A DNA stretch of 64,000 nucleotides from Persephonella sp. (GTDB lineage Bacteria; Aquificota; Aquificia; Aquificales; Hydrogenothermaceae): contig NZ_WFPS01000047.1 in the NCBI RefSeq assembly GCF_015487465.1, forward strand, positions 1 through 64,000. Reading direction: 5' to 3'. The notes under the pieces are model-generated. The model saw only the letters and a list, made by a program, of their open reading frames with translations, was not told the DNA's origin and did not search any database. Position 1 is the stretch's first letter. Every line of letters starts with the position of its first letter. A program made the position numbers and the translations under genes. Below, piece by piece: positions 33,497 to 41,950 of the stretch.

Positions 33497-33524
33497 AAGG
33501 CTAAAAAATTTTTAAAGGGGTAAA

Positions 33525-33806
33525 ATGTTCATAGGAAGTATTGTGTTTGATCTGCACATTCCTTACTCAAGTTCCTTAAAAGAAAAAAGAATGGTCATAA
33601 GATCTGTAAAAGAAAAGCTTAAGTCAAAATTCAATGTTTCTGTCTCAGAAGTTGGGGATCAAGATATGTGGCAGTCAGCACAGATAGCTGTTGTTACAGT
33701 TGCACCAGACCAGAAACAGGTAGAAAAGGTTATGCAAAATGTAATAAACTTTGTTGAGGTAAGTTTTCCGGATCTTCACATAAATATATACAAGGAGATT
33801 TTTTAA
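33525..33806 (+). CDS. DUF503 (YlxP-like) protein
   Basis: A 93-aa ferredoxin-fold protein of the YlxP/DUF503 family. The pattern LHIPYSSSLKEKRMVIRSVKEKLKSKFN split over the first 40 residues and SEVGDQDMWQSAQIAVV are characteristic. These proteins lie near infB/rbfA in many genomes and may bind RNA or ribosomes; the role is not established. The next gene, rbfA, starts one base after its stop, which supports a translation-related role. Confidence 0.85.
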   Translation: MFIGSIVFDLHIPYSSSLKEKRMVIRSVKEKLKSKFNVSVSEVGDQDMWQSAQIAVVTVAPDQKQVEKVMQNVINFVEVSFPDLHINIYKEIF

Positions 33807-34100
33807 ATGAAAAAAGGACATAAAACAGAAAAGGTAAATTCTGCAATAAAAAAAGCTTTAAGCGAAATATTTATCTACGATATGCCGCTGGGGGATAATC
33901 TTTTAACTATAGTAAGGGTTGAAACCTCCCCTGATCTATCAAAAGCTGATGTGTATATAACAGCCTTAAAAGATGTTGAAGAACTATCCAATCAGCTAAA
34001 CAAAAAAAAGGGATATATAGGACATCTTTTAGGTCAGAGGATAAAGATAAGAAGAATACCAGATATTAGATTTATTCCCCTTCCACAAACAACAATTTAG
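33807..34100 (+). CDS. rbfA: 30S ribosome-binding factor RbfA
   Basis: A 97-aa KH-like protein that assists late 16S rRNA maturation, especially at low temperature. It has the N-terminal VNSAIKKALSEIF helix, the VETSPDLSKADVYIT stretch and the typical GQRIKIRRIPDIRFIP ending. It is slightly shorter than the 115-130 residues usual elsewhere, lacking the flexible tail. It is immediately after the DUF503 gene and ten bases before sppA. Confidence 0.9.
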   Translation: MKKGHKTEKVNSAIKKALSEIFIYDMPLGDNLLTIVRVETSPDLSKADVYITALKDVEELSNQLNKKKGYIGHLLGQRIKIRRIPDIRFIPLPQTTI

Positions 34101-34109
34101 AGGGAAAAA

Positions 34110-34943
34110 ATGAAGAAAAAGATAGCTGTAGGCATTATTGTATTCCTGGTGATACTCTTTCTTTTTTCTCAATTTTTAGCAAAGTCTGCACCGAAAATAG
34201 CAATGGTAGAGATTAAAGGTGTAATTTCAGAGTATATGTCTGTTATAGATAACATACAAAGAGCCCAGAATGACCCCAGCATAAAAGCTGTTGTCCTGGT
34301 CGTTGACAGCCCGGGAGGTTCGGTGGGAGCAGCTCAGGAAATTTACTCTGCAGTAGAAAAACTGAGAAAGCATAAGCCTGTTGTGGTATCTATGGGGAAT
34401 GTCGCAGCTTCTGGGGGATATTATGTCAGCCTCCCTGCAAATGTTATATATGCTAATCCAGGAACAATAACAGGCTCAATAGGTGTTATCATCCAGCATG
34501 TAAATGTATCAAAAGTTCTGGAAAAACTGGGAGTAAAAGTTGAAAACATAAAAAGCGGTAAAAATAAAGATATACTGTTCCCAAACAATAAGTTAACCCC
34601 AGAGCAGAAAAAATTGATCATGGAAACTATACAGGATGTTTACGATCAGTTTCTTGAAGATGTTGTTAAGTACAGACCTATCAATATGGAAACCCTGAAA
34701 AAGTATGCTGACGGTAGAATACTTACAGGAAGACAGGCAAAGAAAATCAAGCTTGTTGATAAACTTGGGAACATACAAGATGCTGTAAATGAGGCTAAAG
34801 CCCTCGCAGGACTTGAAGGTAAAAAGGTTTTGATTATCAGGCTGAGAAAAGAGGAAGGTTTTCTGAAGAAACTGGTCGGCTCAAAGGTTGAAATAACAGA
34901 CTTTATACCATATTCCCAGCTTTTTTACATGATGCCTTTCTGA
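34110..34943 (+). CDS. sppA: Signal peptide peptidase SppA
   Basis: A 277-aa membrane-anchored serine protease that degrades cleaved signal peptides. The N-terminus is a single span (GIIVFLVILFLFSQFL). The Ser/Lys dyad is recognisable: VAASGGYYVSLPA carries the nucleophile Ser, and the general-base Lys is expected in the PGTITGSIGVI to ENIKSGKNKD region. The short form works as an oligomer, unlike the duplicated enterobacterial protein. It is ten bases after rbfA. Confidence 0.93.
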   Translation: MKKKIAVGIIVFLVILFLFSQFLAKSAPKIAMVEIKGVISEYMSVIDNIQRAQNDPSIKAVVLVVDSPGGSVGAAQEIYSAVEKLRKHKPVVVSMGNVAASGGYYVSLPANVIYANPGTITGSIGVIIQHVNVSKVLEKLGVKVENIKSGKNKDILFPNNKLTPEQKKLIMETIQDVYDQFLEDVVKYRPINMETLKKYADGRILTGRQAKKIKLVDKLGNIQDAVNEAKALAGLEGKKVLIIRLRKEEGFLKKLVGSKVEITDFIPYSQLFYMMPF

Positions 34944-35012
34944 TAACAATCATAATAAAAAAGTGTGATAAGGTATATCCTGTAAAAGAATAACAAAAAA
35001 TGGAGGTATATC

Positions 35013-35354
35013 ATGCAGTCTACAGTAAATTTTAAGGTTACAGAAACTGCAGCAGCAGAGATCAAAAGAATAGCTGATGAACAGGGAATTGAAAATCCAA
35101 TACTGAGGGTAAGGGTAGTTCCTGGAGGCTGTTCAGGATTTCAGTATGCAATGGGATTTGATGAGTCTGTTGAGGAAAACGACAAAGTGATTGAGCTTGA
35201 AAACGGGGTAAAGATAGCTATTGATGAGTTTTCTGCCCCATATATAGGTGGAGCTGTTCTTGATTATGTTCAGGACTTTATGGGAGGAGGCTTTACAATT
35301 AAAAATCCTAACGCTGCAAACTCCTGCGGTTGTGGAAACTCATTCTCCTGCTAA
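35013..35354 (+). CDS. erpA: A-type iron-sulfur carrier (ErpA/IscA)
   Basis: A 113-aa HesB/IscA-family protein that carries and inserts Fe-S clusters. The three conserved cysteines are present: one in PGGCSGFQY and two in SCGCGNSFSC, which itself has an extra terminal Cys. The GGAVLDYVQDFMGGGFTIKNPNA block is typical. GGAGG precedes the ATG. The stop codon abuts, base to base, the stop of the small Cys-rich gene on the other strand. The choice among ErpA, IscA and SufA cannot be settled here. Confidence 0.88.
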   Translation: MQSTVNFKVTETAAAEIKRIADEQGIENPILRVRVVPGGCSGFQYAMGFDESVEENDKVIELENGVKIAIDEFSAPYIGGAVLDYVQDFMGGGFTIKNPNAANSCGCGNSFSC

Positions 35355-35498
35355 TCAGACCTTTTCTTTGCTGTCGCATTTATCATAAAGGGGACAGGAA
35401 GCACACTGTCCCTTTTTTATTTCTTTCCTTATTTTTCTAATCAGGTAATAAAAAGCCCCGCCAACAACCAGACCAATCAGGATATATTCCAATAACAT
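35355..35498 (-). CDS. 47-aa Cys-rich single-span membrane protein
   Basis: A short frame of 47 codons from ATG 35498, preceded by GAGGTGAT. Residues 4-20 are a membrane span (EYILIGLVVGGAFYYLI), followed by a basic stretch and a tail with CASC and a third Cys in KCDSKEK. This is the layout of FeoB-associated Cys-rich membrane proteins, although no feoB is in the window. It sits tail to tail with erpA, with no base between the two stops. The good ribosome site, codon use and family-like architecture support it as a real gene. Confidence 0.65.
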   Translation of the reverse strand: MLLEYILIGLVVGGAFYYLIRKIRKEIKKGQCASCPLYDKCDSKEKV

Positions 35499-35594
35499 CT
35501 CTATCACCTCTAATTTTAATTTACACCTAATCTACAAAAAAGTTTATAAATAAAATCATGTAAAATATTTACAAACTTATCAGGAGGATATTTA

Positions 35595-36023
35595 ATGTAT
35601 CTATGGGTAAAAGCCTTTCATATCATATCTGTTATCTCATGGATGGCTGTCCTTTTTTATCTGCCGAGGCTGTTTGTTTACCATGCTGAGAATAAAGAAA
35701 AGAAAGAGTTCGTCTCTGTGGTCAAAATAATGGAATATAAACTCCACAAGTATATCGGAATTCCAGCCTTTTGGGGAACGATTCTTACAGGAGGATTTAT
35801 GATATTTTTAAATCCTGAGATATTTAAATCGGGAGGCTGGATACATGCTAAGCTCACCGCAGCAATCCTTCTAATCGCTTACTACATTCACTTATCCATA
35901 ATAAGAAAAAGACTGGAACAGGACAGATGCAACAGATCAGGCAGGTTCTTCAGAATGTATAACGAAGTGCCAACTATCCTTATGATAATAATAGTTATCA
36001 TGGCAGTGGTCAGACCGTTTTAA
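35595..36023 (+). CDS. hemJ: HemJ-type protoporphyrinogen oxidase
   Basis: A 142-aa inner-membrane protein with four hydrophobic helices that oxidises protoporphyrinogen IX in heme synthesis. The start YLWVKAFHIISVISWMAVLFYLPRLFVYH contains the conserved His, and later HAKLTAAILLIAYYIH and YNEVPTILMIIIVI complete the family pattern (fragments separated here by intervening residues). CAGGAGG precedes the ATG. It begins a unit with nadC, leuB and a peroxidase that needs heme. Confidence 0.88.
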   Translation: MYLWVKAFHIISVISWMAVLFYLPRLFVYHAENKEKKEFVSVVKIMEYKLHKYIGIPAFWGTILTGGFMIFLNPEIFKSGGWIHAKLTAAILLIAYYIHLSIIRKRLEQDRCNRSGRFFRMYNEVPTILMIIIVIMAVVRPF

Positions 36024-36032
36024 AGGTGGAAA

Positions 36033-36863
36033 ATGTTAGACAGGCTGTTTATCAAAAAAAAGATTGAGGAATTTCTACTTGAGGATATAGGACATCAGGA
36101 CATCACCACCGATAATTTAAAAACAGATAAAACTGTTGAAGCACACCTGATCTCAAAAGAAACAGGCATTCTGGCAGGGATTGATATATCTCTGGTAGCT
36201 TTAGAGATAATAGACCCCTCTATCAGGATTATTAGGCATAAAAAAGACGGACAGAGAATTAAAAAAGGGGATAAAATAGCAACGATTAAGGGCAGCGGAA
36301 AATCAGTTTTAAAATCAGAAAGGGTGATGCTCAATATCCTACAGAGGCTTTCAGGAATAGCAACAAACACATCTTATTATGTTGAAAAGATAAAAGGAAC
36401 AGGTGTGAAAATCCTTGACACAAGAAAAACAACCCCCGGCTTCAGGGCTTTTGAAAAATATGCTGTTAAGGTTGGGGGGGGATATAATCACAGATTTGCC
36501 CTGTTTGATATGGTAATGATAAAAGACAACCATATAGCACTGGTAGGAAGCATAAAAGAGGCTGTAGAGCAGATAAAAAGTAGTCTGTCTCCCATGGTAA
36601 AAATTGAGGTTGAGGTCAGCAGTATCCAGCAGTTTGAGGAAGCCCTGTCTACAGATGCAGACATCATTATGCTGGACAACATGAATGTAAATGAAATCAA
36701 AAAGGCTGTTGAGATAAACAAAGGAAGAAAACTTCTTGAGGTATCAGGAAACATAACGATAGACAACATCAGAGATTATGCCCAGACAGGAGTTAACTTC
36801 ATATCCTCAGGGGCAGTGATCCATTCAGCAAAATGGCTTGACATAAGTCTAAAATTTAAATAA
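36033..36863 (+). CDS. nadC: Nicotinate-nucleotide diphosphorylase (carboxylating)
   Basis: Quinolinate phosphoribosyltransferase, 276 aa, makes nicotinate mononucleotide in NAD synthesis. Typical motifs are LLEDIGHQDITTD-like sequence at the start, LDTRKTTPGFRAFEKYAV, GGGYNHRFALFDMVMIKDNH, and the C-terminal LEVSGNIT and FISSGAV. A run of eight G at 36474-36481 encodes part of the conserved GGG. It is nine bases after hemJ and 15 before leuB. Confidence 0.95.
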   Translation: MLDRLFIKKKIEEFLLEDIGHQDITTDNLKTDKTVEAHLISKETGILAGIDISLVALEIIDPSIRIIRHKKDGQRIKKGDKIATIKGSGKSVLKSERVMLNILQRLSGIATNTSYYVEKIKGTGVKILDTRKTTPGFRAFEKYAVKVGGGYNHRFALFDMVMIKDNHIALVGSIKEAVEQIKSSLSPMVKIEVEVSSIQQFEEALSTDADIIMLDNMNVNEIKKAVEINKGRKLLEVSGNITIDNIRDYAQTGVNFISSGAVIHSAKWLDISLKFK

Positions 36864-36878
36864 CAGGAGGTCAGTTTA

Positions 36879-37955
36879 ATGAAAAAAAGCTTTAAGATTA
36901 CCGTTCTTCCGGGAGACGGTATTGGACCTGAGATAATGGAGTCTGCCATTGAAGTTCTTAAAGCCGTCTCAAAAAAGTATGGGGTAAATTTTGAATTCCA
37001 TGAAGCTCTCATAGGAGGGGCTGCCATAGACAAGGCAGGGGATCCTCTACCTGAAGAAACACTGAAAATCGCAAAGGAAAGCGATGCAGTCCTTCTTGCT
37101 GCTGTGGGAGGTGAAAAATGGGATAACCTTCCTACAGATAAAAGACCTGAAAAAGGGCTTCTCAGGATAAGAAAAGAGCTTGATCTATTTGCAAATCTCA
37201 GACCCGGAAAGGCTTACACAGCCCTTCTTGATGCTTCTCCCCTGAAAGAAAACCTTATAAAAGGTGTTGATCTTCTGGTTATAAGGGAGCTTACAGGGGG
37301 AATATACTTTGGAGAACCAAGGGGAATAGAAGAAAGAGGTGGTGAAAAAGTCGGCTTTAACACAATGATATATTATGAACATGAGATCAAAAGAATAGCA
37401 AAACTTGCCTTTGAGATATCCAGAAACAGAAGAAAAAAGGTTACAAGCGTGGACAAGGCAAATGTTCTTGAGGTTTCGGCTGTATGGAGGGAGATTGTAA
37501 ATGAAGTCCATGCAGACTATCAAGATGTTGAACTTGAACACATGTATGTTGACAACTGTGCAATGCAGCTTGTAAGGAGACCAAAAGATTTTGATGTTAT
37601 AGTCACAGGAAATCTTTTTGGAGATATCCTCTCTGATGAGGCAGGAGCTTTAACAGGATCACTTGGTATGCTCCCTTCGGCAAGCATAGGAGAAAAGTAT
37701 GCACTTTACGAGCCTGTCCACGGTTCTGCCCCTGACATAGCAGGACAGGGTATAGCCAACCCTATAGCAATGATCCTTTCAGCAGCGATGATGCTTGAGA
37801 TCACCTGTAAACTGCCGGAAGCTGCAAGGGATATTGAAAACGCAATAGATAAAGTTCTTGAGGAAGGATACCGAACAGGAGATATATGGGCTCCCGGAAC
37901 TAAAAAGGTAGGAACTAAGGAGATGACAGAAGCGATAATAAGATATATTATATAA
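36879..37955 (+). CDS. leuB: 3-Isopropylmalate dehydrogenase
   Basis: Oxidatively decarboxylates 3-isopropylmalate in leucine synthesis with NAD. The 358-aa length is normal. Motifs include [25 protein letters not shown], the [14 protein letters not shown] catalytic-Lys/Asp region and [18 protein letters not shown] at the NAD site. GGAGG lies before the ATG. No other leu genes are in the window, so the pathway is dispersed as in other Aquificota. Confidence 0.95.
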   Translation: MKKSFKITVLPGDGIGPEIMESAIEVLKAVSKKYGVNFEFHEALIGGAAIDKAGDPLPEETLKIAKESDAVLLAAVGGEKWDNLPTDKRPEKGLLRIRKELDLFANLRPGKAYTALLDASPLKENLIKGVDLLVIRELTGGIYFGEPRGIEERGGEKVGFNTMIYYEHEIKRIAKLAFEISRNRRKKVTSVDKANVLEVSAVWREIVNEVHADYQDVELEHMYVDNCAMQLVRRPKDFDVIVTGNLFGDILSDEAGALTGSLGMLPSASIGEKYALYEPVHGSAPDIAGQGIANPIAMILSAAMMLEITCKLPEAARDIENAIDKVLEEGYRTGDIWAPGTKKVGTKEMTEAIIRYII

Positions 37956-37958
37956 ATA

Positions 37959-38885
37959 ATGAGAATTATTATTGTTCTGCTATTCTTAATAAATACGATC
38001 TATGGATATGAACCGGTTCAGCCTATTCCCAAAAAAATTGAGTATAACAGGGAGAAGGCTGAACTGGGTAAACTTCTATTTCATGATCCAATACTATCAA
38101 GGGACAATAAAGTCTCATGTTTTTCATGCCATGATGTTTACAATAAGTGTGGAACCGATCATAAACCTGTATCCACAGGATTTCACAACAGAAAGGGAAA
38201 GGTAAATGCATCTACGGTTTTTAATGCTGTGTTTAACTTCAGACTTTTCTGGGATGGAAGTGCAAAAAATCTGAAGGAGCAGGTTTACGGACCTATACAA
38301 AGCCCTGAAGAGATGAATATGACCATTGAAGAAGTTGAACAAAGGCTGAACAAACACCCCCTTTACATTAGAAAATTCAAAAAAGTTTACGGTGCAAACA
38401 GAATAACATTTGATATGGTGGCTGACGCCATAGCCGAGTTTGAAAAGGCATTAATAACCCCTAACAGTAAATTTGACAGATACCTCAGGGGTGAGATACA
38501 GCTATCACAGGAAGAATTAGAAGGATACAAACTATTTAAAAAATTAGGTTGTGTGAGCTGTCACAACGGTATAAACCTTGGGGGAAATTCATTTCAGAAG
38601 GTTGGCGTGATCAAAGAATATCCATGGAAACCTGACAACCCAGATAGATATCGGATAACCAAGAATGAGTTTGATAAAAATGTTTACAGGGTTCCTGTCC
38701 TCAGGAATATAGACTGCACATATCCGTATTTTCACGACGGAAGCGTAAAAACCCTTGAAGAAGCTGTTCAGGTAATGGCTTACTATAATCTTGGCTTTAA
38801 ACTACCCGAAAATGAACTTAAGAAGATTATTGCCTTCTTAAAAACTTTAAGGGGAGAACTGCCTGAAATCCTAAGAGGAGAGTAG
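37959..38885 (+). CDS. Di-heme cytochrome c peroxidase (MauG/CcpA family), copy 1
   Basis: A 308-aa exported protein with a signal peptide (IIVLLFLINTIYGYE) and two heme c sites, SCFSCHD near residue 54 and GCVSCHNG near residue 205. The FRLFWDGSAKNL, GPIQSPEEM and YPYFHDGSVKTL stretches are typical of bacterial peroxidases that reduce H2O2 with electrons from small cytochromes in the periplasm. It starts three bases after leuB, and its TAG stop overlaps the next gene's GTG start by one base. A paralogue lies at 48332. Confidence 0.9.
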   Translation: MRIIIVLLFLINTIYGYEPVQPIPKKIEYNREKAELGKLLFHDPILSRDNKVSCFSCHDVYNKCGTDHKPVSTGFHNRKGKVNASTVFNAVFNFRLFWDGSAKNLKEQVYGPIQSPEEMNMTIEEVEQRLNKHPLYIRKFKKVYGANRITFDMVADAIAEFEKALITPNSKFDRYLRGEIQLSQEELEGYKLFKKLGCVSCHNGINLGGNSFQKVGVIKEYPWKPDNPDRYRITKNEFDKNVYRVPVLRNIDCTYPYFHDGSVKTLEEAVQVMAYYNLGFKLPENELKKIIAFLKTLRGELPEILRGE

Positions 38886-40993
38886 TGAAAAAACTATACA
38901 TCGTAATATTTCTTGCAATACTGGTAACGATAGGGCTTATAATATTCAACCAGTTCACAAAACAGTTTGTTGAAGTTTCATCGTATACACTGGACAAAAT
39001 AAAAGATATAGAAAAAGGAGAATACAAAATAGAAAGTAACATACTAAAAAGCAGTTTTTATTTGTATTACAATTACGATAATATCTACAGATCAATCGAA
39101 GAGATAAAAAAAGATCTAAAAGTTCTCAAAGAAGAACATCTTAAAAATCCTTTTCACTCAGGCTCATATAAGATACTTGAAGATTACGAAAAGGAATTTG
39201 ATAAAAAAATAAGAGCCATAGAAGAATTTGAAACTTTAAATTCCCTTATCAAAAACTCCCAGATATACATTCCGTCCCTCGCATTAAAATATTTTAAACT
39301 CACAAAAAAACCAGATATAGAATACTTTATTACCATAAATAGAGTTATATCAACCATTTTTATACTGAAAAATAGCCACGACAGAGCATTCTTGAACGAC
39401 CTACAAAAAGATATACAAATCCTTAAAAAATATAGATTTAACGATCCTGACCTCCAGAACTTCCATGAGGTTTTCCTTTCTCACCTGAATGTTTTTGCAC
39501 AAAACTTTCCCATTTATTACCAGAAACTCCAGTTTATCCTTGAAAAAAGCAGGGACAAAAAACTTATAAACAAGCTAAAAGAAAAGTTCATTCAGGAAAC
39601 AAATGAGGAATCAAAAATTGTTACAGCTTTCTCTGCCGGTGCCACAGGTTTGTTTCTGACTGTTCTGGGTTATCTTGCTTATCTACTTGTTAAACTTGAG
39701 ATGAACAACAGAATGTTAAAAAAACTTCAGGAAAATCTTGAGATAAAAATGATAACAGACGAGCTGACCGGCTTACCTAACAGAAGGGCATTTTTTATTA
39801 AAGAGCAGAACTACAAAGAACCTACATTTATACTGGTGAATATAGACAACTTCAAGCATATAAATGATCTTTACGGTTCTGATTTTGGGGATACTCTCCT
39901 TGTTCAGCTTGGAAGCCTGATAAAAAAGTTCTTTGAGGAAGAAAACATAAAAGCAGAAGTATTCAGGCTGGGTGCAGACGACTTTGGAGTGCTTTATGAA
40001 AACCTCAGGGATAAAACGGTTCAGATAGTTGAAAAACTGATAAAATCCATAGAAAACCACCTGTTTGTTATCAAAAGTATAGATAAAGAAAAAAATATAG
40101 AGATAGAGCTTAATATTGATGTTTCGGTAGGCGTCTCTTACGAAAAACCCCTGCTTGAAAAGGCTGATATGGTCTTAAAATACGTCAAAAAAAGAAGAGA
40201 AAAATACATGATTTACTCCCCAGACCTGAATCTTGCCAAGATTATTGAGGACAACCTGAGAATACTGGGTGTAATCAAGTATGCGATAAACAACAACAAA
40301 ATAAAACTTTTTTTCCAGCCGATATTTGACAACAAAACAGGAAAAATAGCAAAATATGAATGCCTTGTAAGAATAGAGGATCAAAACGGAAACATAATAT
40401 CACCTATGTTTTTCCTTCCGATAGCAAAAGAATCAAAATATTACGGAACAATAACAAAGACTGTCATACAAAAGGCTTTTGACAGGTTCAGAAATACAGA
40501 TGCTGAATTTTCAATAAACCTATCAAGTGAAGACATGACAGACAAAGAGATAGTAAATTACATCTACTCTGTCTTGGAAAAAGAACCTGACATAGCAAGG
40601 AGGGTAACCTTTGAAATACTTGAAAGTGAAAGTATAAAAAATTACGAAACGATATACACATTTGTTAAAAATATAAAAAATCTTAAAGCTAAAATAGCTA
40701 TAGATGACTTTGGAAGCGGATACTCCAACTACTCCCACATAGTAAACCTTGAGCCTGACTACATAAAAATTGATGGATCATTGATAAAACAGCTTCCTTA
40801 TGACCTTTATGTTCAGATAATAGTATCAACAATTGTAGATTTTTCTAAAAAATTAGGTATAAGGACTGTTGCTGAGTATGTCTACAACGAGGACGTTTAT
40901 ATGATGGTAAAAAGTATGGGGATAGATTACTCACAGGGCTACTTCCTTGGAAAACCATCAGAAAAATGTTGCATTAAAAAGAATATAAATTAA
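38885..40993 (+). CDS. Membrane GGDEF-EAL protein with degenerate GGDEF
   Basis: A 702-aa protein: membrane span 4-22, a helical, probably periplasmic sensor region to about 245, a second span about 250-270, GGDEF domain (about 285-445) and EAL domain (about 460-690). The cyclase motif is GADDF (363-367) rather than GGDEF/GGEEF, so c-di-GMP synthesis is doubtful. EAL is ECL (492-494), but the metal and catalytic residues appear kept: Glu492, Asn545, Glu577, DDFGSG (607-612), Lys628, Glu664 and Gln684. Phosphodiesterase activity is thus plausible. It starts at GTG 38885, coupled to the peroxidase gene. Confidence 0.85.
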   Translation: MKKLYIVIFLAILVTIGLIIFNQFTKQFVEVSSYTLDKIKDIEKGEYKIESNILKSSFYLYYNYDNIYRSIEEIKKDLKVLKEEHLKNPFHSGSYKILEDYEKEFDKKIRAIEEFETLNSLIKNSQIYIPSLALKYFKLTKKPDIEYFITINRVISTIFILKNSHDRAFLNDLQKDIQILKKYRFNDPDLQNFHEVFLSHLNVFAQNFPIYYQKLQFILEKSRDKKLINKLKEKFIQETNEESKIVTAFSAGATGLFLTVLGYLAYLLVKLEMNNRMLKKLQENLEIKMITDELTGLPNRRAFFIKEQNYKEPTFILVNIDNFKHINDLYGSDFGDTLLVQLGSLIKKFFEEENIKAEVFRLGADDFGVLYENLRDKTVQIVEKLIKSIENHLFVIKSIDKEKNIEIELNIDVSVGVSYEKPLLEKADMVLKYVKKRREKYMIYSPDLNLAKIIEDNLRILGVIKYAINNNKIKLFFQPIFDNKTGKIAKYECLVRIEDQNGNIISPMFFLPIAKESKYYGTITKTVIQKAFDRFRNTDAEFSINLSSEDMTDKEIVNYIYSVLEKEPDIARRVTFEILESESIKNYETIYTFVKNIKNLKAKIAIDDFGSGYSNYSHIVNLEPDYIKIDGSLIKQLPYDLYVQIIVSTIVDFSKKLGIRTVAEYVYNEDVYMMVKSMGIDYSQGYFLGKPSEKCCIKKNIN

Positions 40994-41038
40994 ATTTAGA
41001 TAAATTGTTGTAGAATATTAAAAAAACAGAGGTCAGTA

Positions 41039-41950
41039 ATGATAAAGTTTAATCAGTATCTTAAGGAAAAATACGGAGGCAGAATTCAGAAAATATCAAT
41101 AGATGCCGGTTTTTCCTGCCCAAACAGAGACGGTAATGTTGCCTTCGGAGGCTGCACATTCTGCAACAACACATCTTTCAGCCCATATGCGATGTCAGAA
41201 AAAACTGTTGAAGAACAGATAGAAAAATCAATACAGTTCTACACCAAAAGGTTCAAAAACATAAAAGGATACATAGCTTACTTTCAGGCATTTTCTAACA
41301 CTTACGCCCCTGTTGAAAAGCTAAAAGAGATATACGACAAAGCAATGGAATATGATCAGATGATAGGAATGTCAATAGGAACAAGACCTGATGTAGTTCC
41401 TGAACCTGTCCTTGATCTTATAGCAACATACACGACTGAAAAACCTGAGATCTGGATAGAGTACGGTCTTCAGACGGCAAACATAAAAACCCTTAGAAAC
41501 ATAAACAGAGGTCACGGAGTTTCTGAGTTTGTTGATGCTGTTTTGAGAACCAAAAAAAGACCGGGGATAAAGGTTTGTGCCCACATAATAGTTGGTCTTC
41601 CGGGAGATGAGTATGAAGATTACATAGAAACGGCAAAGCTAATAGCAGTCCTTCCTATAGACGGCATCAAAATCCACCCCCTTCATGTTGTAAAGCACAC
41701 AGTCATGGCAAGGCAGTTTGCAAATGGTGAGTTTGGTGTTCTTGAGCTTGAAGAATATGCAAAAATAGTTGCAGACATTCTGGAGGTTCTTCCTGACGAT
41801 ATAATAGTCCAGAGATTAACAGGGGAAGCCTCAGATGATGAGCTTATAGCACCTGAGTGGTGTTCATCAAAAAGAAAGATGGACGTTCTTAAGGCTATTG
41901 AACAGGCTGTAGAAAAGAAAAAAGAGGAAAAAAACCTCCTTAAGATCTAA
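41039..41950 (+). CDS. TIGR01212/YhcC-type radical SAM protein
   Basis: A 303-aa radical SAM protein of the YhcC group. The cluster cysteines lie in CPNRDG and GGCTFCNN, the spacing typical of this family rather than plain CxxxCxxC. EYGLQTANIKTLRNINRGH and VGLPGDEYEDY are also characteristic. The members' substrate is unknown. AGAGGTCAG precedes the ATG. It ends with a 4-base antiparallel overlap with the helicase gene. Confidence 0.88.
   Translation: MIKFNQYLKEKYGGRIQKISIDAGFSCPNRDGNVAFGGCTFCNNTSFSPYAMSEKTVEEQIEKSIQFYTKRFKNIKGYIAYFQAFSNTYAPVEKLKEIYDKAMEYDQMIGMSIGTRPDVVPEPVLDLIATYTTEKPEIWIEYGLQTANIKTLRNINRGHGVSEFVDAVLRTKKRPGIKVCAHIIVGLPGDEYEDYIETAKLIAVLPIDGIKIHPLHVVKHTVMARQFANGEFGVLELEEYAKIVADILEVLPDDIIVQRLTGEASDDELIAPEWCSSKRKMDVLKAIEQAVEKKKEEKNLLKI

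Noticed and set aside
36474-36481. Run of eight G in nadC as a phase-variation tract
   Set aside because: It encodes the conserved glycines before NHR in the NadC family, and the frame is intact; no other sign of switching.
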